Assembly: GCF_018070465.1 (NCBI RefSeq)
Contig: NZ_JAGPXT010000017.1
Coordinates: 1 to 64,000, forward strand
Length of the DNA stretch: 64,000 nucleotides
Source of the DNA: Micromonospora sp. C95
GTDB taxonomy: Bacteria; Actinomycetota; Actinomycetes; Mycobacteriales; Micromonosporaceae
Direction: 5' to 3'
The notes under the pieces are model-generated. The model worked only from the letters and a program-made list of their open reading frames with translations, had not been told where the DNA came from and made no database searches. Shown piece by piece: positions 7,340-16,267 of the stretch (position 1 is its first letter; each line of letters begins with the position of its first letter). A program made the translations under genes and the position numbers.

Positions 7340-9787
7340 ATGTCCAAGGTCCGAACGGGCTTGCGCTGGCGACCCCAGCTGCCCGCCGCCACCGCACTTG
7401 CCGCCCTCGCGGCCGTGCTGCTGCTGGTCGATCCCGCCGCGGCGATCGTGCCGCAGGCCGCCGCGCCGGTGACCGCGCCCGCCGACCTCGGCCGGCTGGC
7501 CGACGAGCGGGCCAGCGTGGTCGAGGTGATCCTGGCCGACAGCGCAGAGTTGGACGCCCTGGTGGCCACCGGCGTCGACCTCGACCACCACGTCACCCAC
7601 ACCGGCGACGGCATCGTCGTGCACGCCGTGGTGACCGGCAACGAGGTCGCGACGCTGACCCGGGCCGGCTTCACCTTCGGCAAGGTGCTGCACACCCCCG
7701 AGGACGCGGCGCAGCGGGTGGCCGAGCGGGAGGCGACCATCGCCGCCCACCTGGCCGAGAACCGGGAGTACGCGGCCGCCGCCGACTTCTCCGCCCGATC
7801 CACGGTCGCCGACGTCAGGATCATCCGAGCGGACTACTACACCTCCGGCGACACTCAGGTGCTCTCGGTCGAGGCGAAGTGGGCGCAGGGCCAGACCGAC
7901 GCCAGCCCGTTGACCGTCGAGCGGGACAGCGGGCCGGGCACCGAGATCGGCTCCGGCGGCACCCAGACCGTCTCCCGGTTCGTCGATGCCGGTGTCTACC
8001 TCTACCACCGGGGCGCGGCGCAGGTGACCAGCCGTCCGGCGTACGTGCGGATCACCAGTCCGAGCGGTGACGTGGCGGTGGCCAAGGTCAACGAGTGGCT
8101 GCCGATCCCGCCGAAGGACCCCGAGGGGCCGGGCTACATGAAGGACTTCGTGGCCAGCTACCTGACCCCCACCGAGCTGTACGACCGGATCAAGGCCCTG
8201 GCCGCGCAGTACCCGAAGATCTCGGAGATCGTCGAGCTGCCGCACCGGACCAACGGCTACCGGCGCAAGGCGCAGGCGGTGCTGGGCACCGTCGACGCCA
8301 GCCGGGTCGCGGTCGACTCGCTGGCCTGGGGCCACCAGGGCGGCAACGACATCTCCGTCGAACTCGCCGCCCCCGGCGTCGCCGACGCACCCCTGACGGT
8401 CACCGTCAGCGGCACCGAGGTCCGCGTCGACCTCGCCACCGACGGCAGCGGCACCGTCATCAGCACCGCCGAGCAGGTCGTCGCCGCGCTCAACGCGCAG
8501 GCGGGGACGCTGGTGACCGCGTACACCTATCGGGGCAGCCCGGGCACCGGGGTGGTCGCGCCGGCCGCGCGGACCGCGCTCTCCGACGGCCTCGCCGCAC
8601 CGGCGGCGGTCTCCCGCGACCCACACCCGGTGTACGCCATCCGGATCGGCAAGCACCGCGACGGTTCCCGGCTCGGAGTGCTCGCCTACGCCCAGGAACA
8701 CGCCCGGGAGTGGGTGCCGCCGCTGGTCACGATCGAGACCGCCGAGCGGCTGCTCCGCAACTACGCCCACGATCGCAAGACCCGCGAGCTTGTCGACAAC
8801 CTCGACATCTGGATCGCTCCGTCGATCAACCCGGACGGCGGGCACTACTCGTTCTACGACTTCAACTCCCAGCGCAAGAACATGACGAACCACTGCGCCC
8901 CGCAGGCGCCGGCGGACTTTCTCGGCCGTAACTCGTGGGGGGTGGACAACAACCGCAACTACACCGAGTACAGCCTGTTCGACGGGTACGCGGGCGCGTC
9001 GACCAGCTGCACCAGCGGCACGTACGCCGGGCCGGGCGAACTGTCGGAGCCGGAGAACCGCAACGTCGACTGGCTGGCCGCCCGGCCGAACATCAGGTTC
9101 TCGATGAACCTGCACTCGTCCGGCAACTACTTCATGTGGTCGCCCGGCTCGTACGCGGTCCCCGGCCGGATCTCCGCACCGCGGCCGACGCTGGCCGAGG
9201 AGTCGCTGTTCTGGGGCGCATCGTCGCGGATCCTGACCGCCATCAAGCGGCACCGCAACCTGGCGGTCACCCCGGCCCGGACCGGCCCGATCGCCGACGT
9301 GCTGTACTCGGCCGCCGGCAACTCCGGTGACATGCTCTGGTACAAGTACGGCATCTACGCCTGGAACTTCGAGGTCGGCACCTCGTTCCAGCCGGCCTGG
9401 CCGGAGGCGCACGCCGAGACGATGGAGTTCGCCAACGGCCTGACCGAGATGCTGCGGGTCGCCCGGGACTTCGACACGGACCGGAAGCGGCCGAGAAGCT
9501 CGCTGTCGGTGCGGGCGAGCGCCAACCCGGGCATGGTGGATGTCACCTTCTCCACGAGTGAACCGGCGGCGGTGTTCTACACCCTCGACCGGAGCCGACC
9601 CACCTACGACTCAGCGCTCTACGGCTCGGCCGGCATCCGGGAGGGCGGCGAGACGCTCACCATCCCCGTCGGTACGACCGTGCACTGGTTCTCGGTGGAC
9701 GCGGCCGGCAACGTGGAGCGCAACTACAAGCCCGACGGTCGGGGCAACAACCACAACAAGCAGAAGGTCAAGGCACCGAAGCGCTGA
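7340..9787 (+). CDS. secreted M14 zinc carboxypeptidase
   Basis: Encodes 815 residues with a Sec-type signal peptide (about 1-35, hydrophobic core ALAALAAVLLLV, then PAAA). The M14 domain carries zinc ligands in QEHAREW (His454, Glu457) and NLHSSGNY (His592), with catalytic Glu678 in FEVGTSF. It removes C-terminal residues from extracellular peptides. A long N-terminal region precedes it. A segment of about 100 residues (roughly 325-430, beta-rich with VTVSGTEVRVDLATDG) separates DRIKALAAQYP from the first zinc motif, so the catalytic domain is interrupted. The C-terminus (VFYTLDRSRPTYDS, WFSVDAAGNVE) is a chitobiase-type C-terminal domain, often wall or glycan associated. Confidence 0.92.
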   Translation: MSKVRTGLRWRPQLPAATALAALAAVLLLVDPAAAIVPQAAAPVTAPADLGRLADERASVVEVILADSAELDALVATGVDLDHHVTHTGDGIVVHAVVTGNEVATLTRAGFTFGKVLHTPEDAAQRVAEREATIAAHLAENREYAAAADFSARSTVADVRIIRADYYTSGDTQVLSVEAKWAQGQTDASPLTVERDSGPGTEIGSGGTQTVSRFVDAGVYLYHRGAAQVTSRPAYVRITSPSGDVAVAKVNEWLPIPPKDPEGPGYMKDFVASYLTPTELYDRIKALAAQYPKISEIVELPHRTNGYRRKAQAVLGTVDASRVAVDSLAWGHQGGNDISVELAAPGVADAPLTVTVSGTEVRVDLATDGSGTVISTAEQVVAALNAQAGTLVTAYTYRGSPGTGVVAPAARTALSDGLAAPAAVSRDPHPVYAIRIGKHRDGSRLGVLAYAQEHAREWVPPLVTIETAERLLRNYAHDRKTRELVDNLDIWIAPSINPDGGHYSFYDFNSQRKNMTNHCAPQAPADFLGRNSWGVDNNRNYTEYSLFDGYAGASTSCTSGTYAGPGELSEPENRNVDWLAARPNIRFSMNLHSSGNYFMWSPGSYAVPGRISAPRPTLAEESLFWGASSRILTAIKRHRNLAVTPARTGPIADVLYSAAGNSGDMLWYKYGIYAWNFEVGTSFQPAWPEAHAETMEFANGLTEMLRVARDFDTDRKRPRSSLSVRASANPGMVDVTFSTSEPAAVFYTLDRSRPTYDSALYGSAGIREGGETLTIPVGTTVHWFSVDAAGNVERNYKPDGRGNNHNKQKVKAPKR

Positions 9788-9803
9788 CCGGACGCCGCGG
9801 CGA

Positions 9804-9841
9804 GCCGTGGGTGCCCCCGGAGATCTGCCGGCACCCACGGC
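9804..9841 (+). terminator. rho-independent-type terminator
   Basis: A 12-bp perfect stem (GCCGTGGGTGCC with GGCACCCACGGC) around a 14-nt loop, 17 bp after the carboxypeptidase stop. There is no U-tract, as usual in high-GC actinomycetes. Confidence 0.8.
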
Positions 9842-9872
9842 TTGACCTTGACAGAGTGACAAGGTCTTCACT
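9842..9872 (+). promoter_or_regulatory. MerR-type promoter and operator
   Basis: TTGACC and TTCACT are separated by exactly 19 bp, the long spacer of MerR-activated promoters. The spacer region holds the inverted repeat GACCTTG-N9-CAAGGTC (9844-9866). It lies 20 bp upstream of the HEAT-repeat/MerR operon, so autoregulation by the MerR protein at 10568 is likely. Confidence 0.7.
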
Positions 9873-9892
9873 GTGTCGAGGAGGTGATCCGG

Positions 9893-10561
9893 ATGAAGAC
9901 GTCACAGGAGGCCACCCACACGGCGCGGATGCTGCGTGGGCTGGTGCACGCCGACCCGTCGGTGCGGCTGCGGGCGGCGCTGGCGGCCGGCACGACACCC
10001 GACCCGCAGTTGATCGACAAGCTGGTGGAGCGCTGTGCGGTCGAGCCCGACTTCTCCGTACGCGAGATGCTCACCTGGGCCCTCATCCGGCACCCGGCCG
10101 CACTGACTGTCCCCGGGCTCGTCGCGGAGCTGCGCTCGGAAACCGCCCAGGCCCGCAGCCAGGCCCTGCACACCCTGTCCAAGATCGGGGACCGGCGGGC
10201 GTGGCCGGCGATCACCCGGGCGTTGCTCACCGACGCCGACGACGAGGTGGCCCGCAGCGCCTGGCGGGCGGCCGTCGTCCTGGTACCCGGCGGCGACGAG
10301 CCGGCGCTGGCCGACGTGCTGGCGACCCAGCTCGGGCGCGGCGGGCGGGAGACGCAGTTGAGCCTCAGCCGGGCGCTGATCGCGCTCGGTGAGGTGATCA
10401 CGCCGATCCTGCGGGCCGCGGCCCGGGACGGCGACCCCGGCGTGCGGCGGCACGCGATCGCCACGGAACGCCTGCTCGACGACCCGGACGCCGGTTTCGA
10501 GTTCGCGATCGAGGAGGCGAAGCGCGTGGTGGCTCTCGGCGAGAACGACCGGCGGCGGTGA
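9893..10561 (+). CDS. HEAT-repeat protein
   Basis: Encodes 222 residues of repeated two-helix units (DPSVRLRAALAAG, SVREMLTWALIRHP, ARSQALHTLSKIGD, DEVARSAWRAAVVLV, DPGVRRHAIATERLL), that is HEAT/PBS-lyase-like repeats, which serve as protein-binding scaffolds. ATG 9893 is chosen because GGAGG lies 8 bp upstream and covers the earlier in-frame GTG 9884. It ends 6 bp before a MerR gene that carries the same kind of repeats, so the two proteins may interact. Confidence 0.85.
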   Translation: MKTSQEATHTARMLRGLVHADPSVRLRAALAAGTTPDPQLIDKLVERCAVEPDFSVREMLTWALIRHPAALTVPGLVAELRSETAQARSQALHTLSKIGDRRAWPAITRALLTDADDEVARSAWRAAVVLVPGGDEPALADVLATQLGRGGRETQLSLSRALIALGEVITPILRAAARDGDPGVRRHAIATERLLDDPDAGFEFAIEEAKRVVALGENDRRR

Positions 10562-10567
10562 CCGGCG

Positions 10568-11572
10568 GTGCTGATCGGTGAGGTGGCGCGGCGCTCCGGC
10601 GTCAGTGCCCGGATGCTCCGCCACTACGAGTCGCTCGGTCTGCTGGAGCCGACCGGGCGCAGCGGGGTCGGCTACCGCGAGTACTCAAGCGACGACATCC
10701 GGAGGATCTTCCACATCGAGAGCCTGCGGTCGCTGGGGCTGTCGCTGCGGGAGGTGAGGCGGGCGCTCGACGATCCCGCCTTCACCCCCGCGCGGCTCGT
10801 GGCGGACCTGATCCAGCAGACCCGGGAGCGGATCGCCACGCAGACGGAGCTGCTCACCCGGCTGCGTCGGATCGGGGCCGCGCAACCCGCCGACTGGGCG
10901 GACGTGCTCCAGGTCGTCGCCCTGCTCCAGGCTCTCGGCTCCGAGGACGCCGGGCACCGTCAGCGCGCCGCCCTGTCCTCGGCCGGTGACACGGCGATGC
11001 CGGCGGAGGCACTTGTCGAGGCGGTGCTGGGCGAAGCGGACCCGAACGTCGCCGGCGCGCTGCGCTGGGCGCTGGCGCAGTCGGCCGGCGATGCGGCGGC
11101 GCTGTTGGCGGTGGGCCTCGACGCACCCGACGCCGAGGTACGCAAACGCGCCGTCCAGTCCGTCGCCGAGATCCCCGACGGTGACGCGACCGTGCTGCTG
11201 CGGGACGCCCTCGCCCACCCCGACCCCGTCGTCCGCAGGTACGCGGCGCTCGCGCTCGGGGCACGTGGCGTGGCCGAGGCGATCCCGACCCTGATCGAGA
11301 TGGTCGTCGAGGAGACGAACGAGGCCGACGCAGCCGACGCCCTGACCGCGCTGGCCGGTGCGCCCGCGCTGGCGGAGCAGATCGCCGGGCACCTGGTCGA
11401 GCGCCTCACCGCCGACGGCGTCGCCCCGCCCGCACGCAGCCGGTTGACCCAGGCCCTCGCCGACATCCCGGGGGGCACGGCCACCCGTGCCCTCACCGAG
11501 CTGACCGAGGACGCTGACCGCACCGTCGCGTTCACCGCCAGGTACGTCCTCACGCTGCGCGACGGGCGATAG
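10568..11572 (+). CDS. MerR regulator with HEAT-repeat C-terminus
   Basis: Encodes 334 residues. The first 75 are a canonical MerR winged helix (IGEVARRSGVSARMLRHYESLGLL, YREYSSDDIRRIFHIESLRSLG) followed by the dimerisation helix. In place of a small ligand pocket, residues about 130-334 form HEAT-like repeats (DPNVAGALRWALAQ, DAEVRKRAVQSVAEIPDG, DPVVRRYAALALGARG). It is translated just after the HEAT-repeat gene. MerR proteins untwist 19-bp-spaced promoters, and one precedes this operon. The effector may be a protein rather than a small molecule (inference). Confidence 0.88.
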   Translation: MLIGEVARRSGVSARMLRHYESLGLLEPTGRSGVGYREYSSDDIRRIFHIESLRSLGLSLREVRRALDDPAFTPARLVADLIQQTRERIATQTELLTRLRRIGAAQPADWADVLQVVALLQALGSEDAGHRQRAALSSAGDTAMPAEALVEAVLGEADPNVAGALRWALAQSAGDAAALLAVGLDAPDAEVRKRAVQSVAEIPDGDATVLLRDALAHPDPVVRRYAALALGARGVAEAIPTLIEMVVEETNEADAADALTALAGAPALAEQIAGHLVERLTADGVAPPARSRLTQALADIPGGTATRALTELTEDADRTVAFTARYVLTLRDGR

Positions 11573-11749
11573 CGGGGCATTGGCGGCGCCGGCAGGTCGT
11601 CACCCGGGCCACGCGCGCATGTCGACCGACCGCAGCGCGGGCGCGATCCGTCTGTGCGGTCAGCTCGACAGTGCCGACACCCCACACACCCCAACCTGTC
11701 GCGGCGGATCCGGAAACATGACGCGGCGACCGGGACCGCCGACGGTCGG

Positions 11750-12598
11750 TCAGGTGCCGGCCTCGACCCGGGCGGCGGGAACGGGGGCGGCTTCGACGGT
11801 CGCGTCCTGGCGCACGTTGGGTACGGCGTCGAGCATCGCCCAGTCCCGGCTGATGTCGGCGGCGGTGCAGAGCAGGCGTGGCAGGTGCTCCTCGGTGAGG
11901 GTGCGTACCGACGTCTCGGCCGCGTGCACGGTGACGTTGACGGCGGCCACCACCCGGCCCCGGCCGTCGCGGACGCCGGTGGCGATCGACCGGATGCCGG
12001 GGGCGAGATCCTCGTCCGCGAGCGCCCAACCTCGGGCCCGCACCTCACGCAGCGACGCGTCGAGGGCGGCCCGGTCGGGTTGCCAGCGCGGTGTGATGCC
12101 GGACCGGCCGGGCAGAGCGAGGACCCGGTCGAGTTCGTCGTCGTTCAGGGCGGCGAGCAGCACCTTGCCCATCGAGGTCGCGGGGGCGGGGAAACGGGTG
12201 CCGATGGTCACCGCCAGCGTGATGATCTTCGGTACGGCGACCCGGGTCACGTAGACGATGTCGCTGCCGTCCAGCTGCGCCATCGACGTCGACTCGTTGG
12301 TCTGGGCGACGAGCCGTCGCATGTGCGGCCGAGCGATCTCCCACACGCCCAGCGCGCTGATGTACGTCATGCCGAGTTCGAGCACCCGTGGAGTGAGGGC
12401 GAAGCCACGGTCGGCGGCGCGTACGTAACCGAGATCCTCCAGGGTGAGCAGGATCCGGCGGACGGTCGGCCGGGCCAGCCCGGTCGCACCGGCGATCTCG
12501 CTGAGCATCATCACCGGTCGACCGGGCTGGAAGCAGCGCAGGACGTCGAGGCCACGAGCGAGGGCTTCGATGAAGTCGGGTCGGGCGTCGCGTGCCAT
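11750..12598 (-). CDS. IclR-family transcriptional regulator
   Basis: Encodes 282 residues from ATG 12598; a longer frame to 12622 exists. The N-terminal winged helix (LARGLDVLRCF, LSEIAGATGLARPTVRRILLTLEDLGYV) is followed by the IclR effector domain (ARPHMRRLVAQTNEST, FPAPATSMGKVLLAAL, GIRSIATGVRDGRGRVVAAVNVTV). The PcaR/PcaU type controls aromatic acid catabolism. It lies 31 bp downstream of the amidohydrolase in the same direction, so it is autoregulated with it, and the divergent promoter region carries matching palindromes. Confidence 0.9.
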   Translation of the reverse strand: MARDARPDFIEALARGLDVLRCFQPGRPVMMLSEIAGATGLARPTVRRILLTLEDLGYVRAADRGFALTPRVLELGMTYISALGVWEIARPHMRRLVAQTNESTSMAQLDGSDIVYVTRVAVPKIITLAVTIGTRFPAPATSMGKVLLAALNDDELDRVLALPGRSGITPRWQPDRAALDASLREVRARGWALADEDLAPGIRSIATGVRDGRGRVVAAVNVTVHAAETSVRTLTEEHLPRLLCTAADISRDWAMLDAVPNVRQDATVEAAPVPAARVEAGT

Positions 12599-12629
12599 CA
12601 CTGCCTGCCTTCCGAGGGTCACGTACCGA

Positions 12630-14087
12630 TCAATGCTTCCACTGCGCCGAGCCGGCGTCCCACTCGGTGTAGGTGTACGGGTTCTCCTGGATCTTCGTTT
12701 CCGGGATGTCGGGGTTCATGCCCTTGGCCCACGCCTCGGCGCCCATCTCGCCGACCAGATGGTCGATGGTCTGCTCGACGTGCCGGCGGGCCTTGGCCAG
12801 GTCGATCCCGAGAAGCTGGTGGTCGTGCTTGACCAGCCGCCCGTTGACCACGACGCTGTGCACGTCGCCACGCTGGGCCTGGAACGCGACGTGGCCGTAC
12901 GGGTTGAGGATCGGGAACATCACCGGCGAGCGGTCGTTCTTGATCAGTACGAGGTCGGCCTTCTTGCCCGCTTCGACGCTGCCCACCACGTCGTCCAGGC
13001 CGAGGGCGCGGCTGCCGCCCCGGGTGGCCCAGTCGACGACCTGCTCGGCGCGCAGCCGGCAGTGGGTGATGGTGTCGGCGCGAGCGTGCGCCTCCAGATG
13101 CTCGCGCGAGCGGTCGGCGCCGAGCGTGGTCCGCATCGCGGAGAACAGGTCGCCGCTCCACCAGACGCTGGTGTCCATCGACAGCGACACCGGGATGTCG
13201 TGGTGGCACAGCGCCCAGGTGGGTGGGTAGCCCTGGCCCGCGCTCTGCTCGCTCTCCGTCGACACCGACACCGAGCCGCCGGTCGCCGCGATGCGGTGGT
13301 ACGAGTCGTTGGTGAGGGTGGCGGCGTGCACGTACACCGTGGACGGGGTCATGAACCCGTTCTCGTGCATCAGCCGGATGCCGTCGTCGTTCGTCGCGCC
13401 CCACACCCCGGCGTGCGTGGTGACCGGCAGGTCCAGTTCCCGGGCCACCTCGAACGCGGCCCGCTCGGGGAAGGCCGGGTCACCGGTGACGTCGAAGGCC
13501 AGTTGCAGGCCGAGCATGTCGTCCCGACTGTGGAAGCGACGCTCGACGAAGTCGCGGAACTGCGGACTTGTCGACCACTCCCACGGTCCCTGCTGGATGT
13601 TGCCGTACGCGAGCACGAACCGGCCGGGCACCTCGCGCAGGGCGTCGACGGCGGCGTCGGCGTGGTCGGTGCTCTGCAGGCCGTGTGACCAGTCCACGGT
13701 GGTGGTGACACCGGCGTCGATGGCCTCGACGGCGGCCAGCAGGTTGCCGGCGTAGACGTCCTCCGGGCGGAACAGCTTGCCGGACTCCAGGTAGTACCAG
13801 ACGAAGTACTGGGTCAGTGTCCAGTCGGCACCGTAGCCGCGCATCGCGGTCTGCCACATGTGCCGGTGCGTGTCGATCATCCCGGGCATGAGGATGCCAC
13901 CGGACGCGTCGATCTCGATGGCGCCCTCGGGGGCGGTCAGCCCGACGCCGATGTCGGCGATCCGTTCGCCGACGACGAGGACATCGGTGCCGGGCAGGAC
14001 GCGGTGCGTGTCGTCCATGGTCAGGACGAGGCCGTTGCGGAACAGCAGGGGACGGTCGGGACTCGGGCCTGATACGGGTGCGCTCAT
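12630..14087 (-). CDS. amidohydrolase, ATZ/TRZ-like deaminase family
   Basis: Encodes 485 residues from ATG 14087, with GGGAG 9 bp upstream. Amidohydrolase hallmarks are IDTHRHMWQ (first metal ligands), THAGVW, a conserved His in YVHAATL, and the aspartate in SLSMDTSVWW. The C-terminal composite domain (GSVEAGKKADLVLI, VVVNGRLV) is typical. Relatives hydrolyse C-N or C-Cl bonds of heterocycles (8-oxoguanine, triazines, cytosine). Divergent neighbours encode ring cleavage and CoA enzymes, so it may prepare an N-containing or amide substrate for that pathway (inference). Confidence 0.88.
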   Translation of the reverse strand: MSAPVSGPSPDRPLLFRNGLVLTMDDTHRVLPGTDVLVVGERIADIGVGLTAPEGAIEIDASGGILMPGMIDTHRHMWQTAMRGYGADWTLTQYFVWYYLESGKLFRPEDVYAGNLLAAVEAIDAGVTTTVDWSHGLQSTDHADAAVDALREVPGRFVLAYGNIQQGPWEWSTSPQFRDFVERRFHSRDDMLGLQLAFDVTGDPAFPERAAFEVARELDLPVTTHAGVWGATNDDGIRLMHENGFMTPSTVYVHAATLTNDSYHRIAATGGSVSVSTESEQSAGQGYPPTWALCHHDIPVSLSMDTSVWWSGDLFSAMRTTLGADRSREHLEAHARADTITHCRLRAEQVVDWATRGGSRALGLDDVVGSVEAGKKADLVLIKNDRSPVMFPILNPYGHVAFQAQRGDVHSVVVNGRLVKHDHQLLGIDLAKARRHVEQTIDHLVGEMGAEAWAKGMNPDIPETKIQENPYTYTEWDAGSAQWKH

Positions 14088-14127
14088 GGCGGTCAACTCC
14101 CAGCGGTGGTCGGGGCGGCCCACTTTG

Positions 14128-14141
14128 CGGACAGCTGTCCG
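14128..14141. promoter_or_regulatory. operator copy 1 (IclR candidate)
   Basis: CGGACAGCTGTCCG, a perfect 14-bp palindrome 40 bp upstream of the amidohydrolase start. It has the same CGGACA-N2-TGTCCG structure as the copy at 14241-14254, about 113 bp centre to centre. Confidence 0.65.
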
Positions 14142-14193
14142 TACTGCGGGCGGACCTGAGATGGGCGCAAGTGTGGGCGCCGTTTCCGGCAGG

Positions 14194-14231
14194 TGTCAAC
14201 GGTTGACAGGGTGCATTGCCGCTCCAATACT
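14194..14231 (+). promoter_or_regulatory. promoter with embedded palindrome for CoA-transferase operon
   Basis: TGTCAACGGTTGACA (14194-14208) is a perfect 7-1-7 palindrome whose right arm gives a consensus -35 TTGACA. AATACT at 14226-14231, 17 bp on, is a good -10. It lies midway between the two CGGACA/TGTCCG sites. Confidence 0.6.
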
Positions 14232-14240
14232 CGGCAGTCA

Positions 14241-14254
14241 CGGACACATGTCCG
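14241..14254. promoter_or_regulatory. operator copy 2 (IclR candidate)
   Basis: CGGACACATGTCCG, arms identical to copy 1, located about 20 bp before the CoA-transferase start and just downstream of the predicted promoter. Confidence 0.65.
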
Positions 14255-14273
14255 TCTAGCGGTCGGGAGTGGG

Positions 14274-15470
14274 ATGACGATGGCACCGGAGCACGGACAC
14301 GAACCGGATCCGACGCCGGGCGGTGGTCCACTGCGGGGCCTGCTCGTCGCCGACTTCTCCCGGATCCTGGCCGGGCCGTACGCCACCATGCTGCTGGCCG
14401 ACATGGGCGCCGAGGTGGTCAAGGTGGAGAGCCCTGGCGGCGACGACACCCGGACCTGGATGCCGCCGGTACGCGACGGCGTCTCCACGTACTACCTGGG
14501 AATCAACCGCAACAAGCGCTCCATCGCCCTGGACCTGCGCGACCCCGACGACCTGACGGTGGCCCGCGACCTCGCCGGCCGGGCCGACGTGCTGATCGAG
14601 AACTTCAAGCCCGGCGGACTGCGCCGCTTCGGGCTCGACTACGACACGGTCGCTGCCGCCAACCCCCGGATCGTCTACGCCTCGATCAGCGGCTTCGGCA
14701 CCGGCCCCGGTGCCGCCCTGCCCGGCTACGACCTGATGGTGCAGGCAATCTCCGGACTGATGAGCCTCACCGGCGACCCGGACGGCTCACCGTACCGGGC
14801 CGGCATCTCCGTGTTCGACGTGATGACCGGCATGCACGCCACCATCGGCATCCTCGCCGCCCTGCACCACCGGGGCGCCGACGGGCAGGGCCAGCACGTC
14901 GAGGTCAACCTGCTCTCCTCGGCGCTGTCCGGGCTGGTCAACCACTCCAGCGCCTACGTCGCCGGGGGCACCGTGCCCTACCGGATGGGCAACGCCCACC
15001 CGAGCCTGTTCCCGTACGAGCCGCTACCCACCGCCGACGGCGAACTGGTGGTCATCGCCGGCAACGACGGCCAGTTCGCCAAGCTCTGCGAGGTGCTCGG
15101 CGTACCGGAACTGGTCGACGACCCGCGCTTCGGGCGCAACCAGGACCGCACCGCCAACCGAGAGGAACTGCGGCCACTGCTGCTGGAACGGCTGCGTACC
15201 CGGGGCAAGGACGAGTGGTTCCGAGAGCTGATCGCCGCGGGCGTACCGTGCGCCCCGATCAACACCATCGACGGCGGGGTGGCGCTCGCCGACGAACTCG
15301 ACCTCGACCCGGTCGTCGAGGTCGGCGCGGGCGACCGGGCGGTGCCCAGCGTCCGGCACCCGATCACCTTCTCCGCCACCCCGGCCCGCTACGACCTGCC
15401 ACCGCCCGGCCTCGACGAGCACGGCACCGAGATCCGCAGGTGGCTCACCGAGAGGCAGGACCAACCGTGA
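14274..15470 (+). CDS. family III (CaiB/BaiF) CoA-transferase
   Basis: Encodes 398 residues from ATG 14274. Family III hallmarks are LLVADFSRILAGPYATMLLADMGAEVVKVE, with the catalytic aspartate expected later around GYDLMVQA, SPYRAGISVFDVMTGMHATIGILAAL, and a C-terminal GVPCAPINTI. These enzymes move CoA between carboxylates through a covalent aspartyl intermediate. It opens a tightly packed operon with a citryl-CoA-lyase-like protein, LigB and LigA homologues and an oxidoreductase. A role activating a ring-cleavage product is inferred. Confidence 0.9.
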   Translation: MTMAPEHGHEPDPTPGGGPLRGLLVADFSRILAGPYATMLLADMGAEVVKVESPGGDDTRTWMPPVRDGVSTYYLGINRNKRSIALDLRDPDDLTVARDLAGRADVLIENFKPGGLRRFGLDYDTVAAANPRIVYASISGFGTGPGAALPGYDLMVQAISGLMSLTGDPDGSPYRAGISVFDVMTGMHATIGILAALHHRGADGQGQHVEVNLLSSALSGLVNHSSAYVAGGTVPYRMGNAHPSLFPYEPLPTADGELVVIAGNDGQFAKLCEVLGVPELVDDPRFGRNQDRTANREELRPLLLERLRTRGKDEWFRELIAAGVPCAPINTIDGGVALADELDLDPVVEVGAGDRAVPSVRHPITFSATPARYDLPPPGLDEHGTEIRRWLTERQDQP

Positions 15471-16255
15471 CCAGCTTCCCGACGTCCATCGGCACCTCCG
15501 ACGCGAGCAGCATCCGGCTGCTCGGTCAGGATCTCGCCGCCGACCTGATGGGCCGCGTCGGCTTCGGTGAACTCGCCTTCTGGCTGGTCGCGCAGCGCCG
15601 CCCCACCCCGTCGGAGGTACGCGTCTTCGAGGCGGTGCTCGTCGCGCTCGCCGACCACGGGTTCACCCCGACCGCCATCGCCGCCCGGCTGACCTACCTC
15701 AGCGCCCCCGAGTCACTTCAGGGCGCCCTCGCCGCCGGACTGCTCGGCGGCGGCTCCCGGTTCCTCGGCGTCACCGAGGACTGTGGCCGGTTCCTCGCCG
15801 ACACGCTCGCCACCGTCGACGGTCCGGTGCCCGCCGACGATGCCGGCTTCGACGACCTGGCCCGCGACGCCGTCACCGCCGCCCGGGCCGCCCGGCGGCT
15901 GGTCCCGGGACTCGGCCACCCCGTGCACAAGACCGAGGATCCGCGTACGCCGGTGCTGATCCGCATCGCCGAGGAGGAGCAGCTGCGCGGGCCGCACCTG
16001 CGGCTGTTCGAGGCGATCGGCCGGGTACACCCGGAGGTGCTCGGCCGGACTCTGCCGCTCAACGGTGCCGGGGTCTGTGGCGCGGCCCTGGCCGACCTGG
16101 GCCTGCCGGTCGACCTGCTGCGCGGCTTCGCGTTGCTGGCCCGCGCCGCCGGCCTGCTCGGGCACCTCGCCGAGGAACGCCGCACCCCGATCGGCATGGA
16201 CGTCTACCTGACCGTCGACCGCAACGCCGCCTACACCACCCCCGACCCGTCCTGA
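15467..16255 (+). CDS. citryl-CoA-lyase-like protein
   Basis: Encodes 262 residues from GTG 15467, overlapping the CoA-transferase stop (GTGA), so translation is coupled. It is shorter than citrate synthase and corresponds to the CoA-binding/lyase module found at the C-terminus of ATP-citrate lyase. Key segments are GLGHPVHKTEDPRTPVL, equivalent to the GHxxyKxxDPR motif, and LNGAGVCGAALADLG. The family cleaves or condenses citryl-CoA. Next to a CoA-transferase it probably splits a CoA-activated, citrate-like intermediate (inference). Confidence 0.82.
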   Translation: MTSFPTSIGTSDASSIRLLGQDLAADLMGRVGFGELAFWLVAQRRPTPSEVRVFEAVLVALADHGFTPTAIAARLTYLSAPESLQGALAAGLLGGGSRFLGVTEDCGRFLADTLATVDGPVPADDAGFDDLARDAVTAARAARRLVPGLGHPVHKTEDPRTPVLIRIAEEEQLRGPHLRLFEAIGRVHPEVLGRTLPLNGAGVCGAALADLGLPVDLLRGFALLARAAGLLGHLAEERRTPIGMDVYLTVDRNAAYTTPDPS

Positions 16256-16267
16256 GAGGAGCCGTCC

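Noticed and set aside
14216..15466. In-frame extension of the citryl-CoA-lyase-like gene over the CoA-transferase
   Set aside because: The upstream translation is Arg/Pro-rich shadow; the real start GTG 15467 overlaps the CoA-transferase stop.
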